Source of the DNA: Azolla caroliniana
Taxonomy: Eukaryota > Polypodiophyta
Direction of reading: 5' to 3'
DNA: 64,000 nt
NCBI GenBank assembly: GCA_043228905.1
Contig: JBHGNT010000051.1
Location: forward strand, 114,669 to 178,668
Below the pieces are notes generated by a model that worked only from the letters and a program-made list of their open reading frames with translations, searched no databases and had not been told where the DNA came from. Within the stretch, counting starts at the first letter, position 1, and every line of letters begins with the position of its first letter. The position numbers and the translations under genes are program-made. Shown here in pieces: positions 1 through 10,818 of this stretch.

Positions 1-1
1 C

Positions 2-399
2 CTTGAACGCTTCAAGATGGTATCAGCTAAATCTACCTCTACCCCACTCCCTATTAGTACTCGACTCTCTCGACGAGATTGCACAACATCCGGTCCGGAG
101 GGGGAAATTATGAATTCGGTACCGTATGCACCGGCAGTTGGCTCCCTAATGTACATGATGGTCGCAACACGGCCTAATATCGCTCATGTCGTTGAAGTCA
201 TCAGGAGATTTATGCATAATCCCGACCGATCGCACTCGAACGCAATCAAGCATGTGTTCAGATATCTAGTGGGCACAAAAGACCTTTGTATTATATTCGG
301 CCCGAACAACATCTCAAGCGTGGTCGGATCCACTAACTCTGACTTTGTGGGTTGCATTGACAGCCGTAAATCGACAACCGGGTATTGCTTCAAATTTGG
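2..399 (+). CDS. pol: C2 pol fragment: end of reverse transcriptase and start of RNase H
   Basis: The frame is open from the window edge to the A1 insertion. It shows the copia linker after the RT core (STPLP), the segment PYAPAVGSLMYMMVATRP, and the RNase H start with SRKSTTGYCFKFG just before the break. The family RNase H motif TDSDFAGC reads TNSDFVGC here, so the first acidic residue of the motif is changed to Asn. The reading frame resumes at 12751. It is a fragment of a polyprotein that would copy element RNA into DNA inside Gag particles. The true start is outside the window. I am sure of the family; activity is unlikely. Confidence 0.88.
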
Positions 400-799
400 T
401 GTAAATGAATATGTTGTGCGGAAGATTGTGCGTAAACGCAGAGTACACAGTTCGGAAGAATAAGACAATTTGGAGATGGAGAGGGAGAGACAGAGAGAGC
501 AGACAACACAGTTCTATTTCAAAATAATGACACTCAGTTCTGTACATACTTCGTGCTCATTGAGCACCGTATATACAAGCCCTGACAATCGGGCTGACAC
601 AAGTACTGACAGTACTTGACGCTCATAAATGAGCCGCTACACTTACTCCCAAAATTATTCCTTACGAGGAATATCTCTCTAACTGCCTTTCGATTTACGC
701 ACCGATACGACGAGGTTGTGCATACTATTTTACGCACCCAGTCTACGCACTGGGTTACGCTGCGTACTTCGCACCGAATGTTGAGCTTGTCTCTCAACA
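400..799 (-). repeat. A1 3' LTR
   Basis: It is 400 bp long and runs from TGTAAATG to CTCTCAACA on the plus strand. It aligns along its full length with 12316-12745, which is about 30 bp longer in the simple-sequence part. The polypurine tract (plus strand ctccccctcaagctcaac) begins at 800, which makes this the 3' LTR of a minus-strand element. Confidence 0.93.
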
Positions 800-1325
800 C
801 TCCCCCTCAAGCTCAACTTGAGGTTCCGTCTGCTCTTCCGGATCTACGCTCTGGTTCCTTCTGGCTTCACGGCTCGCTCGCGCTCTTCGACCCGTTCGAT
901 TCCACGCGCTTCGACCCTTCTAGGCGGCTTGTCTGCTCGTTCGGCCCTTCTCAACACCCTTGTTGTCGCGGTCTCGGCAAGTCCTCCGCAGCCCTTTTCT
1001 CTACATGGCCTTCAGTTGATTCAACGTATCCGAAACAAACATCCGAACCGACTCGGCTTCCTCCGATTGATTTTCGTTTTCGTCCGAGTTGGTTGTCTCC
1101 AACTCGTCTTCAGTATTTTCACCCTTGATGGCTTCATCTCCCCCATGCTTGGCTGACTTCAGCTCTTTCCTATGATTGCGGCCCTTGCTTCTTCCTTCGG
1201 CTTCTTCAGCCGATTCGAAAATGAATTCCTCATCTGATTCCTCATCACGGTCACTTCCGGCGTGATGCTTACCTCCGCTCCTTTCACGCTCTTGTCCCTA
1301 TTCTTCCTTTCTCCCCCTCAAGTTC
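800..1325 (-). pseudogene. pol: A1 Pol C-terminal acidic tail, decayed
   Basis: Read on the minus strand, this stretch continues the Pol frame past RNase H. It contains an acidic segment (DRDEESDEEFIFESAEEAEG, about 1265-1205) and then EDELETTNSDENENQSEEAE with a MF.SDT motif (about 1125-1030). The same order of motifs follows RNase H in A2 and A3, so this is an inherited Pol extension rather than random sequence. Stops and frame breaks appear downstream towards the polypurine tract. I know no function for this extension; its acidic character is directly visible. Confidence 0.7.
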
Positions 1326-2538
1326 GGTGTGTCGAGGTGACGCAACCCTAGCTCACCGGAGAAATGTTGTAACTTGTCGAGACTTGTCAAGATGTCAGCA
1401 ACTTGCCGATCTGTCAGAACATACGCTAGTTCGACTTCACCTCAAAGGACCCGCTCGCGGACAAAATGGTAATGCACCACAATGTGCTTGGTCCAGGCGT
1501 GGAACACTGGGTTCTTTGCAAGGTGAATATTGCTAAGGTGGTCGCAATGGATCATCGTCGGATCAAACACCTCTACCTACAGATCCCGTAATATCCGTTT
1601 CAACCAAATGACTTCGCACGTAACGACAATCGCCCCTCGATATTCGGCCTCCGTGCTCAACAATGCTACTGTCGGCTGCTTCTTGCTGCTCCACGTAATC
1701 GCCACACTTCCTAATGAGAATGTGTATCCAGATGTGGATCGACGATCGTGGTCATTTCCGGCCCAATCGGCATCCGAGTAGTCGACTAACTGTTCGGCTA
1801 CTCCAGCTCGATATAGCAACGTCATGTCTTTCGTGCCGCTTACATATCGAAGTATCCGTTGCACGCACTGAAAGTGTTCGGCCGTAGGCTGCGACATGAA
1901 TTGACTGATCATGCCAACCGGGTAACTGAGGTCCGGCCGAGTAATAGTCAAATAGATGAGGCTTCCAACAATCTGTAAGAACCGTGTCGGGTCACACGCC
2001 TTGCCTGAATCTGGGCGAAGCTTCGGGTTTCTATCCAGAGGGGTCGAGATGGGCTTACAGTTTGTCATCCCGAACTTGAAGAGCATATTCAGCGCATAAT
2101 GACGTTGGCTGATCAATATGCCTTCGGGGGTACGGATCACTTCGATCCCGAGGAAGTAATGAAGGTCCCCGAGATCCATCATTTCAAACAATGCCGCAAG
2201 CCGAGACTTCACGCAGCGGATTTCGTCAAGGTCGGCACCGGCGATGACTAAATCATCAACGTACAAGAGCAAACTGACCGGTCCATATTGTCCTTGCCGA
2301 ACAAATAGAGAAGAGTCTGATTTCGACGGCGCAAACCCCATCCTACACAACTGTTGCGTAATCTTTGCGTTCCAAGCTCATGATAGTCCACGTCGTGCTT
2401 CTGTGCGTAGCCTTTCGCTACCAACCTGGCCTTGTATCGGTTGACCGAGTTGTCGGTGTTGTACTTAACATTGTATACCCACTTACATCCGATTGGCTTC
2501 ACACCTTTCGGTGCGTCAACCATGTCCCAGGTTCCATT
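1326..2538 (-). pseudogene. pol: A1 pol: reverse transcriptase and RNase H remnant
   Basis: From right to left the minus strand reads [20 protein letters not shown] (start of the RT core), then a junction near 2385 where DVDYDE jumps to ELG.Q, the region normally just after the KQAP motif. About 160 codons of RT, including the first catalytic Asp region, are gone. After a frame change the gene continues with the catalytic LLYVDDLVIAG, the STPLD linker, RNase H with SDADWAGN and STEAEYRG, and ends near the copia C-terminal TDRQVADI motif with further stops. The upstream RT part lies beyond X1, at 10876-11390. It is not functional. Confidence 0.9.
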
Positions 2539-3059
2539 TGTTGTAGGTTTTAGAGTTAGGGTTAGGGTTAAGGATGATGATGGTTAACGATGACGAAGAT
2601 AGACATGGTGAAATAGCAAAGATGATGAAGAGTATGATGGTGAGAGAGATCATGTGCATTGACAAGCATTGCGGGGTGGGGGGGTGGTGCCTAGAATGGC
2701 TCCACCCCCCTCCCAAGGGGATTCAACGTTGAGGGGGAGAGAGAGAGAGAGAGAGAGAGAGATGAAAAGAGAGATAGATAGAGAGAAATGATTCATTCAT
2801 CTTTCATTCATTCCCCATAGGGGGTTAAATAGTACAAGAGGGGGTAGATACATAGGGGTGTAAGCCCCCTCGAGCATTCATACTGGACACTCACTCGCAC
2901 CTCCTCGTATCCATCCACATGCACACACGTGTGCATGTGTTCACATACGTATAGACTCACAATTACATTTATGTCCCCTACACATACACAACAACATCAT
3001 GATAACATTCGACCCTCGCTCATCACATTGACTCTCCATAAATCTCGTACGGGGTAACA
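2539..3059 (-). repeat. X1 left (3') LTR
   Basis: The first 326 bp (2539-2864) are a direct repeat of 4988-5313 with one mismatch seen. They hold a (GA)n run near 2737-2762 and a short tttagagttagggttaggg stretch. On the minus strand the LTR would start TGTTACCCCG at 3059, the same ten bases as the right LTR, and end CTACAACA. The outer part (2865-3059) does not resemble the matching part of the right LTR. No clear polypurine tract adjoins 3060, which leaves the exact inner boundary less certain. Confidence 0.7.
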
Positions 3060-4987
3060 CAATATGGCACGCCCGTGGGAGAGTGCCTTGCACGTCGATC
3101 CCACATGCCTTGATGATGATATTTCTTCGACCGGAACTTCCATCGGTCCTTTCAACGATCGACTCCCTCGATCGGAGTGCTTGACTCGAACATCTTTGTC
3201 GGTCAGCAAATCTTTCCGCGACACAACATTCTCGTTCTGTCGGCTTACGAACTTCGTCATGGGTCTAAAATAACATTGTGTGTATGTGTGTTCTTCTTTC
3301 TATTTTGTGAGTTATCGTGATTCAATTACATTGATTTCATTCAAGTTGATGAGTTTTTAAAATGATGTATTATACCCTCAAATTTCTAAAATTTCATTCC
3401 GTACCCTCACGGTTTTGAAATTTCATTTGCTAACCTCAAGTTTTTAAAATCTCACAAATGCCCCTCTCTTCTCTTTTTTCCTCTCTCTTGTTTTTCGGTT
3501 TCATCTATAATTTCACTTTTACTTTTAGGTCATTTTTTCCATTTTTCTGTTTGTCTTCTTCTCATTTTCTTACATTTTTTTTTTTTTCCCCTTACATTTT
3601 GCGTCTTCTCTAGTCTTCTACTCTTGCGTGCTTCCTTCTTCTTGGTGTTAACCGTTGCATCTTCTGTTCTTCTTGTCTTTCATTTCCTTTTCTCTGTTCT
3701 TCCACTGCTAATGGTGCTTCTCTTTCCTCTTTGTTCCATCGTTTCTCTTCTTTCTTTCTTTGCGAGTTCTTCTTGTTTGATGTCTTCTGCAAATCTTCTC
3801 TCTTTCTTCCTTTGTTTCTTCCACTTCTTCTTGTTCTATTTTGGTGTTTCGGGGTAGGGAGGAAACACGACCGTCACTCTCCCTTTGCTTGCACGTCATC
3901 TCCTTCTTTGTGCTGCCGCCGTCATTTCCGTTGCCCAACCGTGGTGGTCCGTCTCTTTCCGGTCCTTACACCTGCTACCGCATCATCCTGCCGCTCCAAT
4001 CGTTGCTGTTCGGCCCGTCCGTTCTCGGCTGTTTGTCTGTGTCTCCGACTCCGTCCGGTCAGTCAGTCAAATTCGGCCGTTATTGTCTGTCCGGCCCGTC
4101 GTTTCAACGTCATCGCCGTTCTGGCCGTCGGTTCTCCGGCCATTCTTGTCGCTTTTCGGCGGTGTCGCTGTTCTGGTTGTTGTCCAGTCGTTTCTCGGGC
4201 CGCTCCGATTGCTCATGTATGGTCACTCTCCGGCCTATCCGACCGCTTGAATTGCTATTCATCGTTGTCATCGTCTCCTTCGCTTTTCGGCGGCTCTGTC
4301 CTCATCGCCGGCTCCGTTGCTTTTCGGTGTCCATGTCCCATCATTTGGCTGTTGCCATTGTCGTGGCTGTGCATTTCGGAAATCGTCTCTATCGCTCTTC
4401 GGCTCTGTCCGGCCGTCGTCCCACTGTCTTCCAATCGTGTGTCTGGTCTGTCCGTCTGTGTGGTCGCCTGTTCGGCCCATTTGACCCATCCTATTGTGTC
4501 TTGTGTCTTTTTGGTCACCTTTGTCTAGTGCATCCGTCCGTATCTTTCGAGCACTATTGGTTGATGTCTGGTTTGCATCTGCATCTCCTCCGTCTTCTTC
4601 GGCCCTTCGGTGTTAACCGGCTCCGGTTCTGGTTCCGATTCTGGTTCCGACTCTCTCTGTGTTGCTACTTTTAGAACCACCTCTTGTGCATTCTCAGCAC
4701 ATCCTGCCGGTCTCCGCTCCACACACTGCGACTTTCTCTGCAGTCTCCTGGTGGGCTTCTCTTTCCAGTCGTGCTGGCACCGGTTCCCACTGCATCGCAG
4801 TTTGTACAGCCGTGCATCTTGCACCACGCTTTCAAAAACACGCACATTGTCGCTAACCGCATCGGAAACCCGCACATTGACACTAATCGCAACCTCGCAC
4901 AACCATTGTTGCCATTCATGCATTCCTCCATCTGTACTTCTTGGACTTCTTCATCAAAGGGGGTCCGCCGTTGTGGTCGCCAAAAGG
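3060..4987 (-). other. X1 interior: no recognisable gene
   Basis: This stretch lies between the X1 LTRs. At the right edge (minus strand) it starts with the primer-site-like TTTTGGCGACCACAACGG. 3300-3480 is AT-rich intergenic-like DNA. 3450-3860 is a long pyrimidine-rich tract on the plus strand. 3860-4900 is GC-richer and biased. Open frames up to 277 codons occur on the plus strand, but they are Ser/Cys/Arg-rich low-complexity translations with no motif. I found no gag zinc knuckle, protease, RT or integrase, and no match to the other elements here. Confidence 0.6.
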
Positions 4988-5487
4988 TGTTGTAGGTTTT
5001 AGAGTTAGGGTTAGGGTTAAGGATGATGATGGTTAACGATGACGAAGATAGACATGGTGAAATAGCAAAGATGATGAAGAGTATGATGGTGAGAGAGATC
5101 ATGTGCATTGACAAGCATTGCGGGGTGGGGGGGTGGTGCCTAGAATGGCTCCACCCCCCTCCCAAGGGGATTCAACGTTGAGGGGGAGAGAGAGAGAGAG
5201 AGAGAGAGAGATGAAAAGAGAGATAGATAGAGAGAAATGATTCATTCATCTTTCATTCATCCCCCATAGGGGGTTAAATAGTACAAGAGGGGGTAGATAC
5301 ATAGGGGTGTAAGTAATACAAAAGTAATTATTGCGTGTTTATCTGTGTCTTTGTATTGTTTTACCGTCTGTTCTTAATTGTAATCATCTTACACGTGTAA
5401 CCTAGCGTCCAATCCTTACCACCCCTTTGGAGAAGTGTCGGATAGACACCTGTGTTGAGGCTAGTCCGGCCAGGCAGACAAACTATT

Positions 5488-6096
5488 TGTTGGGAATCGA
5501 TGCTTCGATTCACCTTCTTCACTCGGCCACAACCGAGTAATCGCGGATCAATGCAGCAGAAAATAGAAACCAAAAGAGAGAAACACACGAGTACACAGGG
5601 ATTAACGTGGAAAACCCTAGATGGGAAAAACCACGGGAGTACAAGACTCCAAACAACACTATACAAGAGAAGTATACAATGACGAGCTCCAAGGCGACGA
5701 CCTTGAGCTCGCTGTCCTCGCCACAGGCGGCGGAAATACACAGAGGCGTCGTCCTCTTCCTCTCTCGCGCTCTATCTCTCACTCTGTCTCACGGCTGCTC
5801 CCTCTTCACTCCTCTTGAGTGGAAAAACAGAAAAATGATAAGCAACAACAAAACAGTTTGCCCTAAGTCATATTTATACATATATGACTTTGGGGCTATT
5901 TACAACTATAGCCTCAGGGGCCCATAGCAGACATATTCACGGATATGTCCCTGTATTCGGATCGCTCTCCGGGTACATTCGTCATCCGGCTCCGAAGTCG
6001 GGGTCTTCATCATCCGGTTCCGAAACCGAAACCGGGCTTGTCGGCATTCATCTCCGACATCCGACCATCCCATCCGAAGGGACCGTAATCCCAACA
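5488..6096 (-). repeat. B1 3' LTR
   Basis: It is 609 bp, plus strand TGTTGGGAATCG to ATCCCAACA. It equals 10210-10818 except for one base near 6030 (G here, A in the other copy). The bases at 6097 onward, aactcccccttcac, are the complement of the polypurine tract. Confidence 0.96.
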
Positions 6097-6106
6097 AACT
6101 CCCCCT

Positions 6107-7893
6107 TCACTTCGGCATGAGATGTCTTTCCAATCCGATCCTCTTCCGGCATGCTTCCAGCTTGTCGGGTGTGAGCACCTTGGTCAGCATATCCGATCCG
6201 TTCTCGTCCGTGTGGATCTTTGTCAGCACGAACTCCTTGTCTTCTATCCTTTCCCGGATCCAGTGATATCTTCGCTGGATGTGCTTCGTCCGGGAGTGAT
6301 AGGCCGCATTCTTCGCAAGGTGGATTGCACTCTGACTGTCGCAGTAGAGTCGGTACTCCTCCTGCCGGATACCGAGCTCTCTAATGAAGTCCTTCATCCA
6401 TATTATTTCCTTGCCGGCTTCAACAGCCGCCATGTACTCTGCCTCCGTGGTTGACAACGCAACCGTCTTCTGCAGCCTCGACTGCCACGAAACAGCTCCC
6501 CCTGCATACGTCATCACATACCCTGATGTGGACCGGCTGGTATCTGCATCAGCCGACATATCCGAATCGGTGAAACCGTCGAGTTCGGGTTTACCGGAGC
6601 CGAATCGGAGGCACACGTTTGCCGTGCCCTTCAGGTATCGAAGTATCCACTTGGCCGCGTTCCAATGCTCTTTGCCGGGATTGCTCATGTACCGGCTCAC
6701 CACTCCGACTGCATATCCTATGTCCGGTCTCGTACACACCATGGCGTACATCAAGCTCCCGACGGCTGAGGCATACGGCACTTTCATCATATCCTCCTTC
6801 TCAGCCTTTGTCTTGGGACTTTGCTTGCTGGACAGCTTGCAGTTTGCCGGGAGGGTCGATCCGACCGGTCTTGCTTCCGACATGTTGAACCGGTGAAGCA
6901 CCTTCGTCACGTACTTCTCCTGTGACAGCCACAACTGCTTCTTGCTCCGGTCCCGGATGATGTGCATCCCTAGTATTTGTCTCGCCGGACCCAGGTCCTT
7001 CATTGAGAAGGTTCGGTGAAGAGCCTTCTTCAGCATCCGGATCTTGACCTGGTCCCGTCCGACGATCAACATGTCGTCCACGTACAGGAGGAGTATTAGA
7101 GAGTGTCCTCCTTCAAACTTCTTCACAAACACGCAGTGGTCGGACTGCGTTTTGAGGTACCCTTCGTCGGTCATGAAGGAGTCGAACTTCCGGTACCATT
7201 GCCGGGGAGCCTGCTTCAGTCCGTAAAGGCTCTTCTTCAACCGGCATACCAGGTGCTCCTTCCCTTTCTTCTCGAATCCTTCTGGTTGCTGCATGTAGAT
7301 CTCTTCATCGAGGTCACCGTGAAGGAATGCCGTCTTCACGTCCATCTGTTCTACCTCGAGGTCCATGCTTGCCGCTATGCTCAGCACCGTCCGGATGGAG
7401 GTCATCTTCACTACCGGGGCAAATATCTCGTCGAAGTCGACGCCCTTCTTCTGCTGGAACCCCTTCACCACGATCCTGGCTTTGTATCTCGGGGGGTTTC
7501 CGGCATCTCCCGGTTTCAGCTTGAACACCCACTTGTTTCGAAGTGCCCGCTTTCCTTTCGGCAACTCCACAAGTTCATATGTGTGGTTCTCATGCAGGGA
7601 ATCCATTTCGTCCTGCATGGCACTCAACCACCTGCGGCTCTGGGTGTCATGTTTTGCTTCTTCAAAGCTCTCCGGCTCCCCCTCGTCGGTTAGCAGCACG
7701 TGCTCTGGTTCCGGAAATCTCCGGGGGGCCCTTCTCTCTCTTAGAGGATATCTCCGTTCCGGAGCTTCGGTAACCGGTTCTTCCGATTCTTCTTCATCCG
7801 AATCCATTTCGGGATCGGGGCCGGTTCCGGTATCGTTTTCATCTTCTTCGGCCGGTTCTGTTTCTTCACCGTCTTCGGCCGGATCCTCGAGGC
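6107..7893 (-). CDS. pol: B1 pol 3' frame: reverse transcriptase and RNase H
   Basis: This frame encodes the RT-RNase H part of a copia polyprotein, which copies element RNA into DNA in Gag particles. Counting from the Met at 7807 (566 residues), the linker carries YPLRERRAPRRF, the first RT Asp is in [11 protein letters not shown] (about 156), the catalytic YVDD is at 242-245, and RNase H shows TDSD (about 413-416), STTEAEY (about 452-458) and YCDSQSA (about 488-494). It ends HLMPK just before the polypurine tract. It is out of frame with the integrase part because one base is missing near 7893 compared with B3. Within this part I see no stop and all catalytic residues are present, so RT and RNase H may be intact. 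Confidence 0.93.
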
Positions 7894-9327
7894 CTACCGG
7901 TCCCTTGCCGGTCGGGACTGCTCCTTGTAGAGTGGATCCTCACCGGTCGACTTGGAGCTATTTACCTTCTTCTCCGACTCCCAGTCGGCGAGTGTCTTGT
8001 CCTCCATGAAGATGATGTCTCGACTCCTGAATATCTTCTTGTCGACCGGGTCCCATACTCGGTAGCCGAACTCGTCATCGCCGTAACCGAGGAATATGCA
8101 TGGCCGGGTCTTTGGATCTAGCTTTCCTCTCCGGTCCTTTGCCACATGCACGTATGCGAGACACCCGAACACCTTCAGATGCCGGTAGGACACTTTCTTA
8201 CCGGTCCACACTTTCTGCGGCGTGTCTCCGTCCAAAGGTACTGAGGGTGATCTGTTTATCACGTATGTCGCCATCGACATTGCCTCAGCCCAAAACCCCT
8301 TGGGTAATTTCGCATGCGCCAGCATACTCCGGACCCTCTCCATTATGGTCCGGTTCATCCTCTCGGCCAGCCCGTTCAGTTCCGGTGTCTTCGGCACAGT
8401 AAACTCGAGTCGGATTCCCTTCGAGCGACAGTACTCCTGGAACTGCCCCCGGTATTCCCCTCCGTTATCCGCTCGTATCGCTTTCAGCTTCTTGCCGGAT
8501 TCCCTTTCCACTCTCGCGTGGAGTTCTTTGAAGACGCACAACACTTGGTCCTTTGTCTTCAACGGTGCCGTCCACAGCTTCCGGCTGTGATCATCAATGA
8601 ATGTTACGAAGTACTGGGCTCCGCCATGTGACTTCGTTTCTACCTGACACACATCAGTGTGCACCAACTCCAATGGTGCGCTACGTCTCGTCGGTGGCCT
8701 TGAGTGGAAGGAGGTTCGGTTCTGTTTACCGGCCAGGCAATCGGTGCACTTCTCCAGGTGCACATGTTTCACTGGAATAAGGTTGTCTTCTGCAAGCCTC
8801 TTCATCCCCTTCTCACTCATGTGGCACAGTCTTTTGTGCCACAGCTCACCGGCAGTGTCGGTTGCCACATTCAGCTCTTCCGGACATAACCAGGCATTCA
8901 TCAGGTACAGTGTGTTGACTTTCCGGGCCCGAGCCACTATCAGGCTCCCCTTGCTGAACTTCATTACGCCGTTCCGGATGCTACCTGTGTAGCCTTCATC
9001 GTCTAGCCTCCCGGCCGAAATCAGGTTCAATCTAACCTCCGGAACGTGTCGGACATCCTTCAGCAGCATTTTGCATCCGGTCGGGGTTGTCAACCACACG
9101 TCTCCGATGCCGGCAATCCGGCACGTGCCTTCATTTCCCATCCGAACACAGCCATGCTCACCGGCTGTGTAGGAAGAGAAGTATCTTCTCTCCGGGGTCA
9201 GGTGGAACGATGCTCCGGAATCGACCACCCAGGTCGTCTCATCGCCGGCAATGTTTACTTCACTTTCTTCGGTGATGAGCATGATTTCTTCCTCACTTGC
9301 CGCGAGTGCCATTGTTCCTTTCCGGTC
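7894..9327 (-). CDS. pol: B1 pol 5' frame: protease and integrase
   Basis: The frame continues in phase after the amber codon that ends gag. It has the aspartic protease motif WVVDSGASFHLTP (about residues 28-40 from the Met at 9312) and the Tnt1-like segment HGCVRMGNEGTCRIAGIGD. The integrase has an HHCC zinc region (ELWHKRLCHM ... CTDC) and the three catalytic residues in VHTDVC, IRADNGGEY and ELNGLAERMNRT. It stops at 7894, where a one-base deletion throws the linker into another frame. Protease would cut the polyprotein and integrase would insert the DNA copy. Everything needed for both activities is visible. Confidence 0.92.
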   Translation of the reverse strand, partial: DRKGTMALAASEEEIMLITEESEVNIAGDETTWVVDSGASFHLTPERRYFSSYTAGEHGCVRMGNEGTCRIAGIGDVWLTTPTGCKMLLKDVRHVPEVRLNLISAGRLDDEGYTGSIRNGVMKFSKGSLIVARARKVNTLYLMNAWLCPEELNVATDTAGELWHKRLCHMSEKGMKRLAEDNLIPVKHVHLEKCTDCLAGKQNRTSFHSRPPTRRSAPLELVHTDVCQVETKSHGGAQYFVTFIDDHSRKLWTAPLKTKDQVLCVFKELHARVERESGKKLKAIRADNGGEYRGQFQEYCRSKGIRLEFTVPKTPELNGLAERMNRTIMERVRSMLAHAKLPKGFWAEAMSMATYVINRSPSVPLDGDTPQKVWTGKKVSYRHLKVFGCLAYVHVAKDRRGKLDPKTRPCIFLGYGDDEFGYRVWDPVDKKIFRSRDIIFMEDKTLADWESEKKVNSSKSTGEDPLYKEQSRPARDR

Positions 9328-10179
9328 CTACCCTCGCCGATCCGAACCTCTCCGGTCCGTGGCTCCCCGGTATGCACCGTTTCTCTCCGGTGACTTCTTC
9401 GAATCGGTGTCGTCGGCTCCGTTGTCTTTTCGGTAATGCCGACAATTCTTTCGGAAGTGCCCCGGCTTCCCACAGTGGAAGCATGTGGGCCTTCCTCTTG
9501 ACTGCGACCGGGTCCCAGACTTCTCCCGTCTTTGCGGACTCCGGTTCCATTGCCTTCCCCGATCCGATTCGGTAAGCAGCGCCTTCGAGTCGGAGGCCGG
9601 TTCTTTATCTCTCCGACGCGCTTCTTCGTTCAAAATACTTGTCTTTACCGTTTGCAAGGACAAGTTATCTTCTGTGCAGGAGGTGCTGAGAGTCACCACC
9701 AAGTTCTCCCAGCTTTCCGGCAATGTACACATCAGGATGATGGCTTGCATTGCATCCTCCAACGGGAACTTGATCGCCGCAAGCTGATTCACGAATCCCA
9801 TGAACGTGCTTACGTGTTCCACCATACTCTCGCTGTCCCGGTACTTGAGATTCACTATCTTCCTCATCAGGGAGGTCCGGTTCAACGCATTCTTCCTCTC
9901 GTAGAGGCCCGACAGCTTCTTCCACATCTCATATGCGTTGGTGTCGTTTGCCACATGTTGTAGGACGCTTACATCGACATATTGTCGGATCGTCGCTACG
10001 GCTTTCCGGTTCAGGAGCTTCCACTCCGACTCAAGTACCCCTTTCGGTATTTCCGACCTGTCAATCGGTTCGTACAGGTCCCGAACAATCAGAAGATCCT
10101 CCATCTTGATCTTCCAGTCGGCGTAATTCTGCGCATTCAGCACCATCATCCCCGGCTGCCCGCTGCCGCCGCCTTCCAT
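9328..10179 (-). CDS. gag: B1 gag: capsid/nucleocapsid protein
   Basis: The predicted protein is 283 residues, starting at the Met of MEGGGSGQPGMMVLNAQNYA. The upstream open codons belong to the leader and primer site. The body has the copia Gag pattern (NYADWKIKMEDLLIVRDLYE; LMRKIVNLKYRDSESMVEHV), and near the end a zinc knuckle CFHCGKPGHFRKNC (CX2CX4HX4C) that binds RNA. The frame ends in a TAG at 9328-9330, directly followed in the same phase by pol. Gag forms the cytoplasmic particle in which reverse transcription happens. Confidence 0.93.
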   Translation of the reverse strand: MEGGGSGQPGMMVLNAQNYADWKIKMEDLLIVRDLYEPIDRSEIPKGVLESEWKLLNRKAVATIRQYVDVSVLQHVANDTNAYEMWKKLSGLYERKNALNRTSLMRKIVNLKYRDSESMVEHVSTFMGFVNQLAAIKFPLEDAMQAIILMCTLPESWENLVVTLSTSCTEDNLSLQTVKTSILNEEARRRDKEPASDSKALLTESDRGRQWNRSPQRREKSGTRSQSRGRPTCFHCGKPGHFRKNCRHYRKDNGADDTDSKKSPERNGAYRGATDRRGSDRRG

Positions 10180-10194
10180 TTTCTGCAGCAGTTT

Positions 10195-10206
10195 GCTCTG
10201 ATACCA
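10195..10206 (-). promoter_or_regulatory. B1 primer-binding site
   Basis: On the minus strand this is TGGTATCAGAGC, three bases after the end of the 5' LTR. It is the usual copia site complementary to the 3' end of initiator-Met tRNA, which primes minus-strand DNA synthesis. Confidence 0.92.
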
Positions 10207-10209
10207 GTT

Positions 10210-10818
10210 TGTTGGGAATCGATGCTTCGATTCACCTTCTTCACTCGGCCACAACCGAGTAATCGCGGATCAATGCAGCAGAAAATAGAAACCAAAAGAG
10301 AGAAACACACGAGTACACAGGGATTAACGTGGAAAACCCTAGATGGGAAAAACCACGGGAGTACAAGACTCCAAACAACACTATACAAGAGAAGTATACA
10401 ATGACGAGCTCCAAGGCGACGACCTTGAGCTCGCTGTCCTCGCCACAGGCGGCGGAAATACACAGAGGCGTCGTCCTCTTCCTCTCTCGCGCTCTATCTC
10501 TCACTCTGTCTCACGGCTGCTCCCTCTTCACTCCTCTTGAGTGGAAAAACAGAAAAATGATAAGCAACAACAAAACAGTTTGCCCTAAGTCATATTTATA
10601 CATATATGACTTTGGGGCTATTTACAACTATAGCCTCAGGGGCCCATAGCAGACATATTCACGGATATGTCCCTGTATTCGGATCGCTCTCCGGGTACAT
10701 TCGTCATCCGGCTCCGAAGTCGGGGTCTTCATCATCCGGTTCCGAAACCAAAACCGGGCTTGTCGGCATTCATCTCCGACATCCGACCATCCCATCCGAA
10801 GGGACCGTAATCCCAACA
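10210..10818 (-). repeat. B1 5' LTR
   Basis: It is 609 bp, identical to the 3' LTR except for one base. It drives transcription leftward. A TATA-like run (catatttatacatatatg) lies near 10590-10610 on the plus strand. The outer end abuts the CTATT duplication at 10819. Confidence 0.96.

Larger units (their letters stand above)
5488..10818 (-). mobile_element. B1, family B copia retrotransposon (Tnt1/Tork-like), young and nearly complete
   Basis: B1 is 5,331 bp long with perfect target duplications CTATT (5483-5487, 10819-10823) and two 609-bp LTRs that differ at one position by eye. The gene order is gag, PR-INT, RT-RNase H on the minus strand. The primer site TGGTATCAGAGC lies three bases from the 5' LTR (10195-10206), and the polypurine tract adjoins the 3' LTR at 6097. 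Only one amber codon and one single-base deletion interrupt the coding region. It is the innermost layer of its branch. Confidence 0.97.

Noticed and set aside
2553-2573. Telomere-like TTAGGG repeats in the X1 LTRs (also at 5002-5022)
   Set aside because: Only about two units, and inside a duplicated LTR; not a telomeric insertion.
3731-4674. Open frames of 265 and 277 codons on the plus strand inside X1
   Set aside because: The translations are Ser/Cys/Arg/Leu-rich low-complexity sequence from pyrimidine-rich DNA, lie antisense to X1 and contain no domain. I do not call them genes.
2539-5313. X1 as a simple element bounded by the 326-bp direct repeats only
   Set aside because: The A1 gene does not resume at 5314 and no target duplication exists there; CCATT and the restored A1 frame place the right end at 10875.
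7365-8009. Long open frames on the plus strand across B1 (for example 7103-7693, 7365-8009)
   Set aside because: They are antisense shadows of the B1 pol gene; codon pattern and domains are on the minus strand.
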